Below are positions 1 through 13,500 of a DNA stretch of 64,000 nt, piece by piece. A program made the position numbers and the translations under genes. Source of the DNA: Oasisia sp. SBJ-2009 (Eukaryota; Annelida; Polychaeta; Sabellida; Siboglinidae); the NCBI GenBank assembly GCA_964017155.1, contig OZ024858.1, positions 23,661,823 to 23,725,822 of the forward strand, written 5' to 3'. Under the pieces are notes generated by a model that was not told the origin of the DNA, searched no databases, and worked only from the letters and a program-made list of their open reading frames with translations. Within the stretch, counting starts at the first letter, position 1, and the number at the start of each line of letters is the position of its first letter.

Positions 1-237
1 CGACGTATACAAAGCATATAATAAACTAAGCAATAAATAATAAACTAGTGAATGAAAACGTGATACCATCATAAAGATGGTAGTCGTTCATACATTTTAC
101 CACATTAAAGAGTCAGAAATTAAAATGTATACTAAAATACTGCTGCACTGATCCTGATGATAAATAAGTTGAGCTTCTATAAAACAGTTTGTCTCGCATG
201 CACAGTTATGTAAAATATAAAATATAAATAAAAATTA

Positions 238-365
238 TGTGGAAGTATACAATACTATAAGTGGAAGTATGCAACACTATCAGTGGAAGTATAGAATACT
301 GTCAGCGGAAGTATATATAATACTATCAGTATACAATACTATCAGTGGAAATACACAATACTACA
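238..365. repeat. short tandem repeat, about 23-bp unit
   Basis: About six imperfect copies of a unit like gtggaagtatacaatactatca. Nothing coding is seen in it. It lies downstream of the last exon of the coiled-coil gene; the rest of 1-811 is AT-rich and shows no gene. Confidence 0.7.
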
Positions 366-811
366 TTCAATGTATTCTGTTGGTGCTACACAGCTTTGGT
401 TGAGGGTCAGAGTTCCATTTGTAGACTCACTTTTGAATATTCAAAGAAACAGTAGGTCCATTACAAAAGATCACAGTACAGACCCTCAGTCTCAATGGCC
501 CCTCCCCGGCATATACCTCTGGAATTATGCAATTTTTTTCAGAATAAATTCATAATCAAAACTTGTAATTTACATCAGTTTGCATAGACCCGTGGCACTT
601 CTTGGCAACATATTGGTCATAATGTATCAGGTACAGACATGAAAACTAACTAGTTTTAAGCTATTCCATTTACATGTAATTCACATGATTAATACGGCAT
701 TCGGCCGATGTTCTTAAATTTACCCGATGCGATTCAGCCCTTCTGCTGAAACAGTAAACTTGGTGAGAGATGCCATCTACTTCCGTCCACATGACCAACT
801 TGGTTGTCGAT

Positions 812-976
812 TCACGACGATGGACCCTTTTCAGCAATGTTTGATGCACTCCCGGCTGAGTGCAGCCTCCGACTGCTGTGACGATTCGGTGAGTATGCTC
901 GCTTTGGATATGCCCCCTCACTTGGATATGCCCCCTCACTTGGATACGCCCCCTCACTGGTCAGTCTGTCTGTGTC
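812..976 (-). CDS. probable last exon of coiled-coil gene
   Basis: Acceptor AG at 977-978, phase 0, then 54 codons and a stop. It contains three direct repeats of the hexapeptide SEGAYP followed by a basic Ser-rich tail ending EKGPSS. Phase agrees with the previous exon (2674-2784), which ends in phase 0. The tail is low complexity, so support is only the open frame, acceptor and phase. The three SEGAYP copies are an 18-bp tandem duplication in the DNA. Confidence 0.5.
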   Translation of the reverse strand, partial: DTDRLTSEGAYPSEGAYPSEGAYPKRAYSPNRHSSRRLHSAGSASNIAEKGPSS

Positions 977-3900
977 CTGTTGACCACAGAAGGGTAGCAA
1001 ATCAGACAAGAGGTCATCATGGCATCAGTTTGGAATGCTATGCCAACTATTTTCACTTCTAAAACTTTACTTTGATCTTCTAAGGCATCTGTAAAGATGC
1101 TTATTTAATTCACGGAAGCATTTTTGCTGTAATTTATTAAATATTTAGTTTTAATTAATTTCTAAGTGTTATAACTGAATGAACTGCTTTTATGTATTTA
1201 TTTTGCACTATAATTTGTTATTATAAACGAATGTCATTAAATTATGTATTTATATAGTTACATGTTTTCTTATTTCGTATTATATTTTATGTTAAGTACT
1301 AAATTGCTGTGGATATGGAACTATACAAAATAAATATTATTATTTCACATCACAAATCGTGTTTCTAGTTCATAGTGTATGAACGGATTAAAGTGGCTTC
1401 CTTGATTAAATCCAATTTTTTTGGTGTCCAAATATAAATATGTAATCTAAATAAATTTATTTAATATATGTCAGTGATTTAATGCTCTAAAGTCTTCCGG
1501 GTTTTTGAGAGAATAAGGAAGCCAACAACAGGAAATAGGACAATCACGTCGTGATGCAAGAATATTTGAACTGAATATTCTGCAGCAATTAAATAAGTAA
1601 GCAGTTTTTCAATTGATTTTATCAAAGCTACACTTTAAAATCACAGACACAAGCTTGCATGTGGTAATGAATACTTTGTAGATTTGCTTTTCTGTAAAAA
1701 TAACTGAACACGAGGTGAAAGCAAAATAGATTACAATCGAGTCCACCTTTGCACCACTGCACTATTACGCCCCAGAATACCATGCTAAGATGTCATCACA
1801 AGCTGTCAGCTTGTCAGCACAACAAGCTGTCAGCATCACTCCCTTACCTGCATATCAAACTCTCCCGCCGGAGTCGGAGTTCGGGAGCGGTTCAACAGGA
1901 CATCACTAGATGGCGTAGTAGGTCGATGTGAATCACTTTGGCACAGAACCTGTCGATAAACAATGTCATATAGCAACAACTGTGTCGATTATGAACACAG
2001 TGTCGTCTAGCTGTTGAAATACCAGACATTTGTCTCTCATATGTCAGCGTAAAGCAAATGTAACTTCAAGTCTTCAAGTATTTACTGCTAAAACGTGATG
2101 TTTCACTATACTGCAGTTGTAACGTGACTGTGTGCTAAAGTAGTAAGTTAATAAAATAAATATGACAAATAGACAAATACAATTAACTGTATATTTTAAG
2201 TGTTCATTAAAACGATGAGTAAATTAATAAAATAAATATAATAAATAGATACAAATTATTTGTACATTGAATTTCACGGTCATGCAATGTAAAGGATACT
2301 ACACTGTGAGCTAAAATAATACGTTAATAAAATATTAGAATAAATAGATCAATAAAAGTATTAGTACATTAAATAAAAAAAACAGGTAGTCCATGAATGA
2401 TTAACACTAAAACAACCTACTACAATGTCAATGTCTGAATGACTGGGATGGCGTTAACAGTTTTGCATTAAAAACAATTACCAAGAAGACACTCAAATAC
2501 ACAGCCACCCCAAATAATGCCCCATGAAACATTAAATGAAAACAATTGGCCCAATGATTTGAGAGCATAGAGAAAAATAACACCCAACGTGGCATAACTG
2601 ACGAGGAAACCATCTTTGTGGGACGGAACAAGGGAAAGGATGTATAAAGCACTGAAGGTCAAGTGAAGGTCACCTGTTCAAGGTTATTCAGCTTCCGTTG
2701 CAGCTGCTGGATGCTGTCATGTGACACCTGTCTCCGACTCTCCATCACCTCAGCGTGACAACTCATCTTCTGCTCAAGCTCAAGCTGTAACAAACACGTT
2801 ACAGTGTTACAGATGTAACACCGTTACATGCACTCCTGTGTGTGTGTTAAAGACATAATCATGTTACAGACACACTTGTGTTACAGACACACTTTTGTTA
2901 CAGACACACTTGTGTTAAAAGACACACTTGTGTTACATACACACTTGTGTCACAGACACACTTGTGTTACATACACACTTGTGCTACAGACACACTTGTG
3001 TTAAAAGACACGCATGTCGTACAGATACACTTGTGTTAAAAACACACTTGTGTTACAGACACATGTGTGTTAAAAGACAGGCTTGTGTTACAGACACACT
3101 TGTGTTAAAATACACACTTGTGTTACAGACACACTTGTGTTACAGACACACTTGTGTTACAGATACACTTGGGTTACGCATGTAAGTGTTACATATAAAC
3201 TTGTGTTAGACATTATAGACATGTTACAAACATGTTTGTCACACAGACATGTTTGTACACTGATACACGTGAACAATCATTGCCAAGTAATGCAGACAAT
3301 CTCACAGGTTGTTTTGACACCTCTTGTGATAATAATAATAATTATGTGTGTTAACATAGCACTTTTTAAGTAATTAAATGCCAACCAAATCAAAGCGCTT
3401 CACATTAACATGATGTGTTGACTAATAATCTAAAATATAAATGAATTAAATACATAAGCTAAAATCAAATAAATAAACTAAGATAAATAATTAAGTAAGT
3501 TAAGATAAAAAAATAAATAATAAATATGTTAAGATAAGTAAATAAAATAAATAAAATAGGGTGTAAAAATACAGTTTCAAACAGAACAATTTAAAACCAG
3601 TCAATGCTATGAAATAAAAACCAGTGCCATCAAGGCATTTAATACAAATGAAATAGATAAGTTTTGAGTTGTTTCACGAAAGTTGCCAATGTTCCAGTTG
3701 ACCACTTCACATATGTCTCTACACAAAGGTTCCACCATTGTGTCAGTGACATCTCTGAGACGTTGACAGAACTAGTCACCTTCAGCTGGTATTGTTGTTC
3801 TTCAAAGTAGTTAGTGTTTCCCTTTGCCGTTGCGACCTGTGGCACTGGGGTGTTGACGCCACTCCAGATTTGAAACAGAACACACCAATCATTGATCGGT

Positions 3901-6900
3901 TCGTGTTGTAAGTTCACAAAGACATTCCATTAACATGTTTCACTCTCAAGGTTTCACTCTCAGTGATTCACTCCCGAGGTTCTGACTTAGTGGCCATTGT
4001 GACAATGGATGACTGGCCGCTTGAGTGGACAGTGACCACAACAACAAACTTATAATTTAACAGAAATATATCTCAGCCAGGTCCAACAGTTGGGATCTGA
4101 ACAGAAAACGAGATCCCCATGAACCTTGCCACAGAAAACATATAGTGTTCACTTAATAAAACAAGTAATGTTTAGCAATGGTGGTAGCTTCTAGTATTTC
4201 TTGCATCAAGCCTTTATTAATATTATTATTTTAACAAGGAGAATAAACCACGTTTTCAATAAAATATAAATTTCGATGACATTTTTCTTCATCGCTGGGA
4301 AATGATCGTTTAAAAGTGCGACAAATCTTAAGAAAAAGACAGAAACACAAGCGTGACGAAGCGTGACGAAGCGTGACGACACGTGCATGCATGCGAGAGA
4401 GTTACCACGACGAGGGTTTGTTTGAGCACGCTCAGATGCTCCTGCAGGTTGTCCTTCTGGTCGTGGAGCTGCTCCAGCTCCGTGGCCGTCTCGATGCGGG
4501 ATCGCTCCAGCTCCAGCATCCCCTCCGTCACCTCCTGGGCACACGGGCGATAGGGTGACTCACAGATAGGGTGAGAGTGAGATAGGGTGTGGGTGAGATA
4601 GGGTGAGTGAGATAGGGTGAGTGAAATAGGATGAGAGTGAGATAGGGTGTGAGTGAGATAGGATGAGTGAGATAGGGTGTCCAGGCAATAGGGTGTCTCG
4701 GGGAATAGGGTGACAAGCTGATAGGATGTCTTGACAATAGAGTGACAGGCTGATGGGGTGCCTGGCAAAAGGGTGACATGGTGATAGGGTGTCTGGGTTA
4801 TTTGCCAATGTAAAATCCCCCATTGCTTCAAAAAGTCAACTATTATTCCTGTTCCCAAAAATTCTACAGTCTCTTGTTGAAATGCTTGGTTCTCCAGTTT
4901 TTAATTCAATTATCGACCCATTGCTTGACCGATTTCGGTTTGCATATCGTGAAAATAGATCTGTCAATGATGCTGTCTGACAACAGCAGTGATGACAACA
5001 AAGTAAGAGATAACAGCAGTGCTGACAACAACGTAAGAGACAACAGCAGTGATGACAACAACGTAAGAGACAACAGCAGTGATGACAACAACTTGAGAGA
5101 CAACAGCAGTGATGACAACAACTTGAGAGACAACAGCAGTGATGACAACAACTTGAGAGACAACAGCAGTGATGACAACAACTTGAGAAACAACAGCAGT
5201 GATGACAACAACATAAGAGACAACAGCAGTGATGACAACAACTTGAGAGACAACAGCAATAATGACAACAACTTGAGAGACAACAGCAGTGATGACAACA
5301 ACTTGAGAGACAACAGCAGTGATGACAACAACGTAAGAGACAACAGCAGTGATGACAACAACTTGAGAGACAACAGCAGTGATGACAACAACTTGAGAGA
5401 CAACAGCAGTGATGACAACAACTTGAGAGACAACAGCAGTGATGACAACAACGTAAGAGACAACAGCAGTGATGACAACAACTTGAGAGACAACATCAGT
5501 GATGACAACAACTTGAGAGACAACAGCAGTGATGACAACAACGTAAGAGACAACAGCAGTGATGACAACAACTTGAGAGACAACAGCAGTGATGACAACA
5601 ATGTAAGAGACAACAGCAGTGATGACAACAACGTAAGAGACAACAGCAGTGATGACAACAACGTAAGAGACAACAGCAGTGATGGCAACAACGTAAGAGA
5701 CAACAGCAGTGATGACAACAACTTGAGAGACAACAGCAGTGATGACAACAACGTAAGAGACAACAGCAGTGATGACAACAACTTGAGAGACAACAGCAGT
5801 GATGACAACAACGTAAGAGACAACAGCAGTGATGGCAACAACGTAAGAGACAACAGCAGTGATGACAACAACTTGAGAGACAACAGCAGTGATGACAACA
5901 ACGTAAGAGACAACAGCAGTGATGACAACAACTTGAGAGACAACAGCAGTGATGACAACAACTTGAGAGACAACAGCAGTGACGACAACAAAGTAAGAGA
6001 CAACAGCAGTGATGACAACAACGTAAAAGACAACAGCAGTGATGACAACGTAAGAGACAACAGCAGTGATGACAACAACGTAAGAGACAACAGCAGTGAT
6101 GACAACAACGTAAGAGACAACAGCAGTGACAGAGAACAGAATGAGAAGTGTGAGCCGCGGACCAGGCAGATCAAGAGTGTCAAATGACATAGAAACATGA
6201 TTTTTGTGTATAAATATATGTTTTTGGGGTCAACAAATGCAATGGGACAATTTTCAATTTTGAGTCTTTGGCGGCCATCTTGAAATTCAAGATGGCTGAC
6301 ATGTGACCTTTGTTTTTGTTTATCATTGAAAAAATCGTACTTGAAATCATCTACACATGCGCTCTAAATCAATATTTCAATACTTAAAACTGCCTAAATC
6401 TACTGCAGGTCAATTATATTGATGAATAATATACAGATCTCAATCATAAATCACATTCATTGCGACATATTGGGTCATCAATGGCGAAGGGGGTAATTTT
6501 AGAATTGACCGAATATGGACAAATCGGCTGAAAATTTGTAAAGTTTAGCATTCAAATATGCCAGAAACATAAATGTTGTTTCTTAATGAACATTTTTGGC
6601 ATAAAATAAATCATGTAAATAATTTTTTTATTTTTATGTTATTTTCCACAATCATGATATTGTGTTCAACTTGCGAGGACTCAATAAGTTGTATATCAAT
6701 ATTCCAATCTCTTTAATGCACATTGTACACACACAATGAACAAATGTCAGAATTATCAAACAGTCAATCACCAGATTAAAGATCATCAGTCATCATCATT
6801 CGCATCATCATCATCATCATCATCTGATCCATCATCTGCTTGGATCCGTTCCATGGTCTTCTCATTGAAGCAACCATCACCACCTTGGCAGGCGCAGAAT

Positions 6901-9900
6901 GAAGTACATGCCATGTTGGCATTGTGGCATCCACATCGCTTAGATTTGCATGGCGTTGTACTGCCACAAGAGCACTTGATCATCTTCAGTATGTCATCTG
7001 GAGCAAGAATTACCCCATCAGCAACGGTAGTTGGAGTCAGAGATGTGGATCCATCACGTCGCGTCCATCCATGGGTGAGAGGATCCATATTTGGCGGGTT
7101 CCGTTGTAGGGCCTGCTTCCAGATGGCTACCTGGAGATGTGCCCTGGCTACGTTTTCCACAAACGCTTCATTTGTAGGTGGCAGGGTTTTCAGCTTTGGT
7201 GCTGCACCGAGACTACGTGAGACCTTCCTAGACCATATCTTCTGGCGAGCATCCGTCAGAGATGCCAATTCCGGGTGGCCATAACAAGACAGAACAAAGG
7301 GTGTTGACTGTCCAAGCGCATCTTGTACTGAGCTGGTTATGTCACCAACCTTGGACAGAGAGAAACCACTGGATCTTAGGATTTTCAGTGCAACCCCTTT
7401 GCCAATACCATGATAGGTTGCAACTGTATCACAGCCAGTGATACCATGTGCAGCCAACAGATCACCCACGATAGCAGGGTTCTTGTCTACGCTAGCATTG
7501 ATGTCAATAACTGTCCTACCCCGGATCGGGGATATCATTATAACATGCCCAGTGATATCGCCGCGGAACACAAAGTGACACAGAAGTACAAAGATATCTG
7601 TGTCGTCAGCTACTACGAGGACGTTGGTGGCACCCACATAAGCCACTTGTTGAATGATCATTGTGTCAGCTTCTTCGTGTGTGATGACCATTCCCTCCAT
7701 CTTAGACACCACACCTTGATAGATCTGAATAGGTACAGGATCGTTACATGTGACAACGAATTTCCCATTCAACACATCCTTGTGGGCTTCAAGATCTGCC
7801 AGGATCAAGTCGATCAACTGTGTCTTGTTACTGCTCACAGTAAGAACTACCTTCTGTGCTGGTAGTCTGGCTGGAGGACGTAGCGTGTACACACGACTGG
7901 CCCCTTGATCTCTCTCCTTTCTGGTTGACTCCTTGATGCTACCAGCTGTGTATCTATCGAATACTAGGTACACATCACTGGATTCCAGATAACCTTTGAT
8001 GTGACGTCGGAAGTTGTCCAGAAAATCCTTAACAATTCCACCTGTTGGCCATGGCACGACCCACAGCACTGCACATCCGTCCAAGAATGAAGCATCAACT
8101 GCTGCATGTCTCCGTGCTACTTCCACTTTCAGATCATTCTTGAGGACAGACTTGGTTTTGCCCACCTTCATGGCTCCACTATCATCAAACATTGATGCGG
8201 GTCTGGGAGACAGTTCATGTGCCATCAGATTCTTGGTATCATAGTTTCGTAGACTGCACTGTAGAGCCATAGCTCTGGCATATATCATCTCTGTGTCAAA
8301 CATCTTCATGTCATTTACTTTGATACTTTGCTTCTGAGAGACTGCCATTGTAGTTACACGCCTGTGAATGGTTTCATGGAAGCTATCTGGCAAACCCCTT
8401 TCAAATTATGTTGTTCTCCGAGTTCAGGAGCATTGTCAACATTAACCGAAGAATGTGTCAATACTTGTCCAGTCACAATATTCACAAGGCCCTCTTGGTT
8501 GTTCTCGGTGTTAAGTGGATCAATACAGACCTCCAATTTGTCACGCAATGCCTTTCTGTCTTTTGCATCTGTCTGGATTCTAGCCTTAGCCTGTTCCTTG
8601 TGGTGAGTTTGGGAGGTTGGCTTGGATTTCTCCTGTGTTCTCATCGCATCCAGGTTACTGACGCCTGTGTTGCATGCGTGCAGGCTATAGGCCCATGTTT
8701 TGAGTGTTTCCGGTCTTAAAGTGATCCCTATGATGCCGCTCTGCCCGTGACCATATCTCATAAACGTGGTCTCGATCGCCATATCGCTCCAGATGCCGTT
8801 ACAGAGCCCTGGATTGTGATGCATGGTATGCTCTCCATTCACGAAGTGTTGGCGGACATCTTCGGGCATTGCTGCCATTGTTCGTATGTAATAGAGTCCA
8901 TATCTCGCATAGTTGCAGTGGGAAGCTGCGAGGAATAGGGGCATCATCTCGTGGACACAGGCCAGGTGGAGACACCAATCTGCTTCTCTCTCGGCTCTAA
9001 TATACTTCATGATGGTGAAGACTGGCTTAATAAGACAATTGACCCAGAGTTTGGCTGTCCTAGAGTGTGATGCTGCATCATCCAATGCCTGGAAAAGATC
9101 AGCCATGCAACCCAAGTTTTGTGTTTGGAACAATGGCCGAATAATTCCACAAGCATACGGAGAGCTCGGACATTGTCAGGATATTTTTTGCCTGTCAGCA
9201 TCTTCAATACCCCGGCAAATGCCTCACTCAGTATTTCTGTCATTCCGGATGCAGCAATCAGGGACCCTATGCTCCCCACATAGCTCATCAGGAGGTGCAA
9301 GCCACCTAATCGTAGGTAAACATTACTGAATAGGGCCTGGTTCTCCCACATCACATGTACTGCTACCTTATATAGTTGTTGGTCTGCGGTGAAAATGACG
9401 TACTCCTGACCTGTGGCTCCGGTCACAGCTTGGGCTTTTAACAAAGCAGACGTTATGGTTGCTGGGTCCGCCGGCGCTTTGTCAATGAGCGGTAGATATA
9501 CTATCTGGGTCTTCTTTCTCAGCATGTGCCCTTGCTCACGACAAACCATGGTGTTGTACCCATTGTATTCTGGACAGCTGGGCAAAGTGTTCATATCCTG
9601 CATGAATTGGAAGTCTAGCTCTGCTGCTCTATCTTGAGCTAATTTAGAACATGTTACGATTAATAATGGATATCCAGTTTACAGAAGCAACTTTACAGCA
9701 AATTTCTATAAACAAATCAACGAAATCAATACCTCCATGGCAGCCATCTTAAATTTCAAGATGGCCGCCAAAGACTCAAAATTGAAAATTGTCCCATTGC
9801 ATTTGTTGACCCCAAAAACACATATTTAGACACCAAAATCATGTTTCTATGTCATTTAGAGATTGAGATATCAATATTTGAGTATTTTGTGACCCATGAA

Positions 9901-10295
9901 ATCTTGGGTGACGGTGCCCAAATTCAAACGTGAATATTTCAAATTGCTCAATGGTGAGAACTTCACATCAACCTGGATAGCATTACAGAGACCCTATACA
10001 TTAATAATCAGCAGAGAAAAAAACTTTATCAGAGAATTTTGGGTTCTGAGCCATACTGCCGGACTATCACTGTTTTGATATCGTCCTTGAGTTCTCGCAG
10101 TGTGTCCTCCAGTTTTTGTTCCCGGCTGGACAGTTCCTCCTGGGATTGCAGCTGGAGGGAAGAGACGGATGGGATCAGGGGACAACATGGACAGACAGGG
10201 ACATCGGGTCATTTGGTGGGCCACAACCAGCTGGGCCAGGAGCAGACAGGGACAGGAGTGTTGTCAAAAGTACATAAATGTGTTTTGTACATTCA

Positions 10296-10361
<66 letters not shown>

Positions 10362-10496
10362 TGGGTGTGGTGTGTGTGGTGTGTGTGGTGTGTGTGGTGT
10401 GTGTGCGTGCGTGCATGTATGTGTGTGTGTGTGTCTTGTGTGGTGTGTGTATGTGTGTGTGTCTGTGCGTGTGTGTGTGTGTGTGGAGTGCGTGTG

Positions 10497-10535
<39 letters not shown>

Positions 10536-13500
10536 AGTGTGTGTGTGTGGCACCACTCTACCCACCGGCACCACTCTACCCATTGGCACCACTCTACCCA
10601 TTGGCACCACTCTTCCCACTGGCACCGCTCTACCCACTGGCACCGCTCTATCCACTGGCACTGCTCTATGCACCAGCACCGCTCTACCCACCGGCACCGC
10701 TCTACCCACCGGCACCGCTCTACCCACCGGCACCACTCTACCCACCGGCACTGCTCCACCCAGCGGCACCGCTCTACCCACCAGCACCACTCTACCCATC
10801 GGCACCACTCTACCCACCGGCACCGCTCTACCCACCGGCACCACTCTACCCACCGGCACCACTCTACCCACCGGCACTGCTCCACCCAGTGGCACCGCTC
10901 TACCCACCGGCACCACTCTACCCACTGGCACCACTCTACCCACGGGCACCGCTCTACCCACCGGCACCGCTCTACCCACCTGCATCGCTCTACCCACCGG
11001 CACCGTTCTACCCACTGGCACCGCTCTGCCCACTGGTACCGCACTACCCACTGGCACCGCTCTTCCCACTGACACCGCTCTACCCACTGGCACCGCTCTA
11101 CCCACCAGCACCGCTCTACCCACCGGCACCGCTCTACCCACTGGCACCACTCTACCCACGGGCACCGCTCTGCCCACTGGCACCACTCTACCCACTGGCA
11201 CCACTCTACCCACTGGCACCGCTCTACCCACTGGCACCGCTCTGCCCACCGGCACCGCACTACCCACTGGCACTGCACTACCCACTGGCACCGTTCTACC
11301 CACTGGCACCGCTCTACCTACTGGCACCGCTCTACCCACTGGCACCGCTCTGCCCACTGGCACCGCTCTGCCCACTGGCACCGCTCAACCCACCGGCACC
11401 GTACTACCCACTGGCACCACTCTGCCCACCGGCACTGCACTACCCACTGGCACCGCACTGCCCACTGGCACCGCACTACCCACTGGCACCGCTCTGCCCA
11501 CCGGCACTGCACTGCCCACCGGCACCGCACTACCCACTGGCACCGCACTACCCACTGGCATCGCTCTGCCCACCGGCACCGCACTACCCACTGGCACCGC
11601 ACTACCCACCGGCACCGCTCTACCCACCGACACCACTCTCTACCCACCGGCACTGCTCCACCCAGCGGCACTGCTCTACCCACCAGCACCACTCTACCCA
11701 CCGGCACCACTCTACCCACCGGCACCGCTCTACCCGCTGGCTTGGTGTAGGAATAAGACGTAACATACCCGCCGCACTATTTCCAAGTGTTCTGCTCTCA
11801 GATAGTTGAGTTCGTCTCCAAGCCGATTGGCTCTGCTGTAGTGCGCCTGGGCGATGCCTTCAAGGTCTGCAATGTCACCAGCCGACTTCTCTCTAATCTG
11901 ACGAACCTCCTGGTGAGTAAACAATGAATTACAAAGGTGGACCATTCAGCAGTGATTATTATAAAGTAATCTAATAATTGCCTAGCGCGTAAAAAACCCG
12001 CAGTTAAATTGGTTCACGGTGATACGAGGCAGCACTGTAAAATTAATTATTTTTCATTCCATTCTTTATCAAAAGAAACATAACTTAAAACATTGTATAT
12101 TCTCACCTGTAAATCTTGCGCGTTTGTTTATATTTAAATACTAAAGGAGAATTTGTGTGAGCCGTCTCAGATATCATTTTGTAAGTTGCTCATTAGTTTT
12201 CTACAGTTGACCAGCTACACGACAAATTCAGACAGCTTCTAATAATCATTTATTATATGAAAAAGCTGGGTACAAACTTGTCTCTATACTACACTATCTA
12301 CAAACGTGTTTAGAAGACATGTCTCAGTGTCAGTCTCACCTGGTCTCTATACTACACTATCTACAAACGTGTTTAGAAGACATGTCTCAGTGTCAGTCTC
12401 ACCTGGTCTCTATACTACACTATCTACAAACGTGTTTAGAAGACATGTCTCAGTCTCAGTCTCACCTGGTCTCTATACTACACTATCTACAAACGTGTTT
12501 AGAAGACATGTCTCAGTCTCAGTCTCACCTGGTCTCTATACTACACTATCTACAAACGTGCTTAGAAGACATGTCTCAGTCTCAGTCTCACCTGGTCTCT
12601 ATACTACACTATCTACAAACGTGTTTAGAAGACATGTCTCAGTCTCAGTCTCACCTGGTCTCTATACTATACTATCTACAAACGTGTTTAGAAGACATGT
12701 CTCAGTCTCAGTCTCACCTGGTCTCTATACTACACTATCTACAAACGTGTTTAGAAGACATGTCTCAGTCTCACCTGGTCTCTATACTACACTATCTACA
12801 AACGTGTTTAGAAGACATGTCTCAGTCTCAGTCTCACCTGGTCTCTATACTACACTATCTACAAACGTGTTTAGAAGACATGTCTCAGTCTCAGTCTCAC
12901 CTGGTCTCTATACTATACTATCTACAAACGTGTTTAGAAGACATGGCTCTGTCTCAGTGTCAGTCTCACCTGGTCTCTGTCTTCCAGGTTGTGTCTGAGA
13001 CTTGTCACTTCATCCTCCAGTTGCTGTATCCTCAGAGCCCTGTCAGACGACTCCTGGACACACAACATTAGGTGTTACACAGACAGCAGGGGCAGACTGG
13101 CAGGACCAGTGTGACACCGACACCATGAGTATCATGACGTCATGATGCCATGAGTATCATGGTGTCATGTGACACTGATGTCATGAGTATCATGGCGTCA
13201 TGTGACACTGATGTCATGAGTACCATGGCATCATGATGCCATGAGTATCAATGCGTCATGTGACACTGATGCCATGAGTATCATGGCGTCATGTGACACT
13301 GATTACATGAGTATCATGGTGTCATGTGACACTGATGACATGAGTATCATGGCATCATGTGACACTGACGCCATGAGTATCATGGCGTCAGGTAACACTA
13401 ATGTCATGAATATCATGGTGTCATGTGACACTGACACCATGAGTATCATGGCGTTATGTGACACCAACATCATGAGTATCATGGCATCACGCACAGTGTT

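Larger units (their letters stand above)
6182..9857 (-). mobile_element. Academ-like DNA transposon with about 118-bp terminal inverted repeats
   Basis: Inverted repeats at 6182-6299 and 9741-9857 flank one minus-strand coding region. The repeats start aaatgacatagaaacatgat and share a block around ttttggggtcaacaaatgca. The protein has a DDE/RNase H-like part, a PIN/XPG-like nuclease part and a terminal Cys-rich (CXC) domain. XPG-type nuclease domains are described for the Academ superfamily, hence the tentative name. It sits in an intron of the coiled-coil gene in the same orientation. No clear target duplication was found. Confidence 0.7.

Noticed and set aside
4823..6187. 454-codon plus-strand and 400-codon minus-strand open frames
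   Set aside because: They are created by the 30-bp repeat, whose period is a multiple of three; both strands are open equally and no exon borders link them to a gene.
7410..7865. Plus-strand open frame of about 150 codons inside the Academ-like element (and 8408-8719, 8913-9329)
   Set aside because: Antisense to the transposase/nuclease reading unit, which has recognisable motifs on the minus strand.
10039..11809. Several long open frames on both strands (Pro/Leu/Thr and Val/Gly/Arg rich)
   Set aside because: Products of the (GT)n and 18-bp repeats; every frame is open.
12306..13071. 230-250-codon open frames on the plus strand
   Set aside because: Antisense reading of the 63-bp donor array next to a minus-strand exon.
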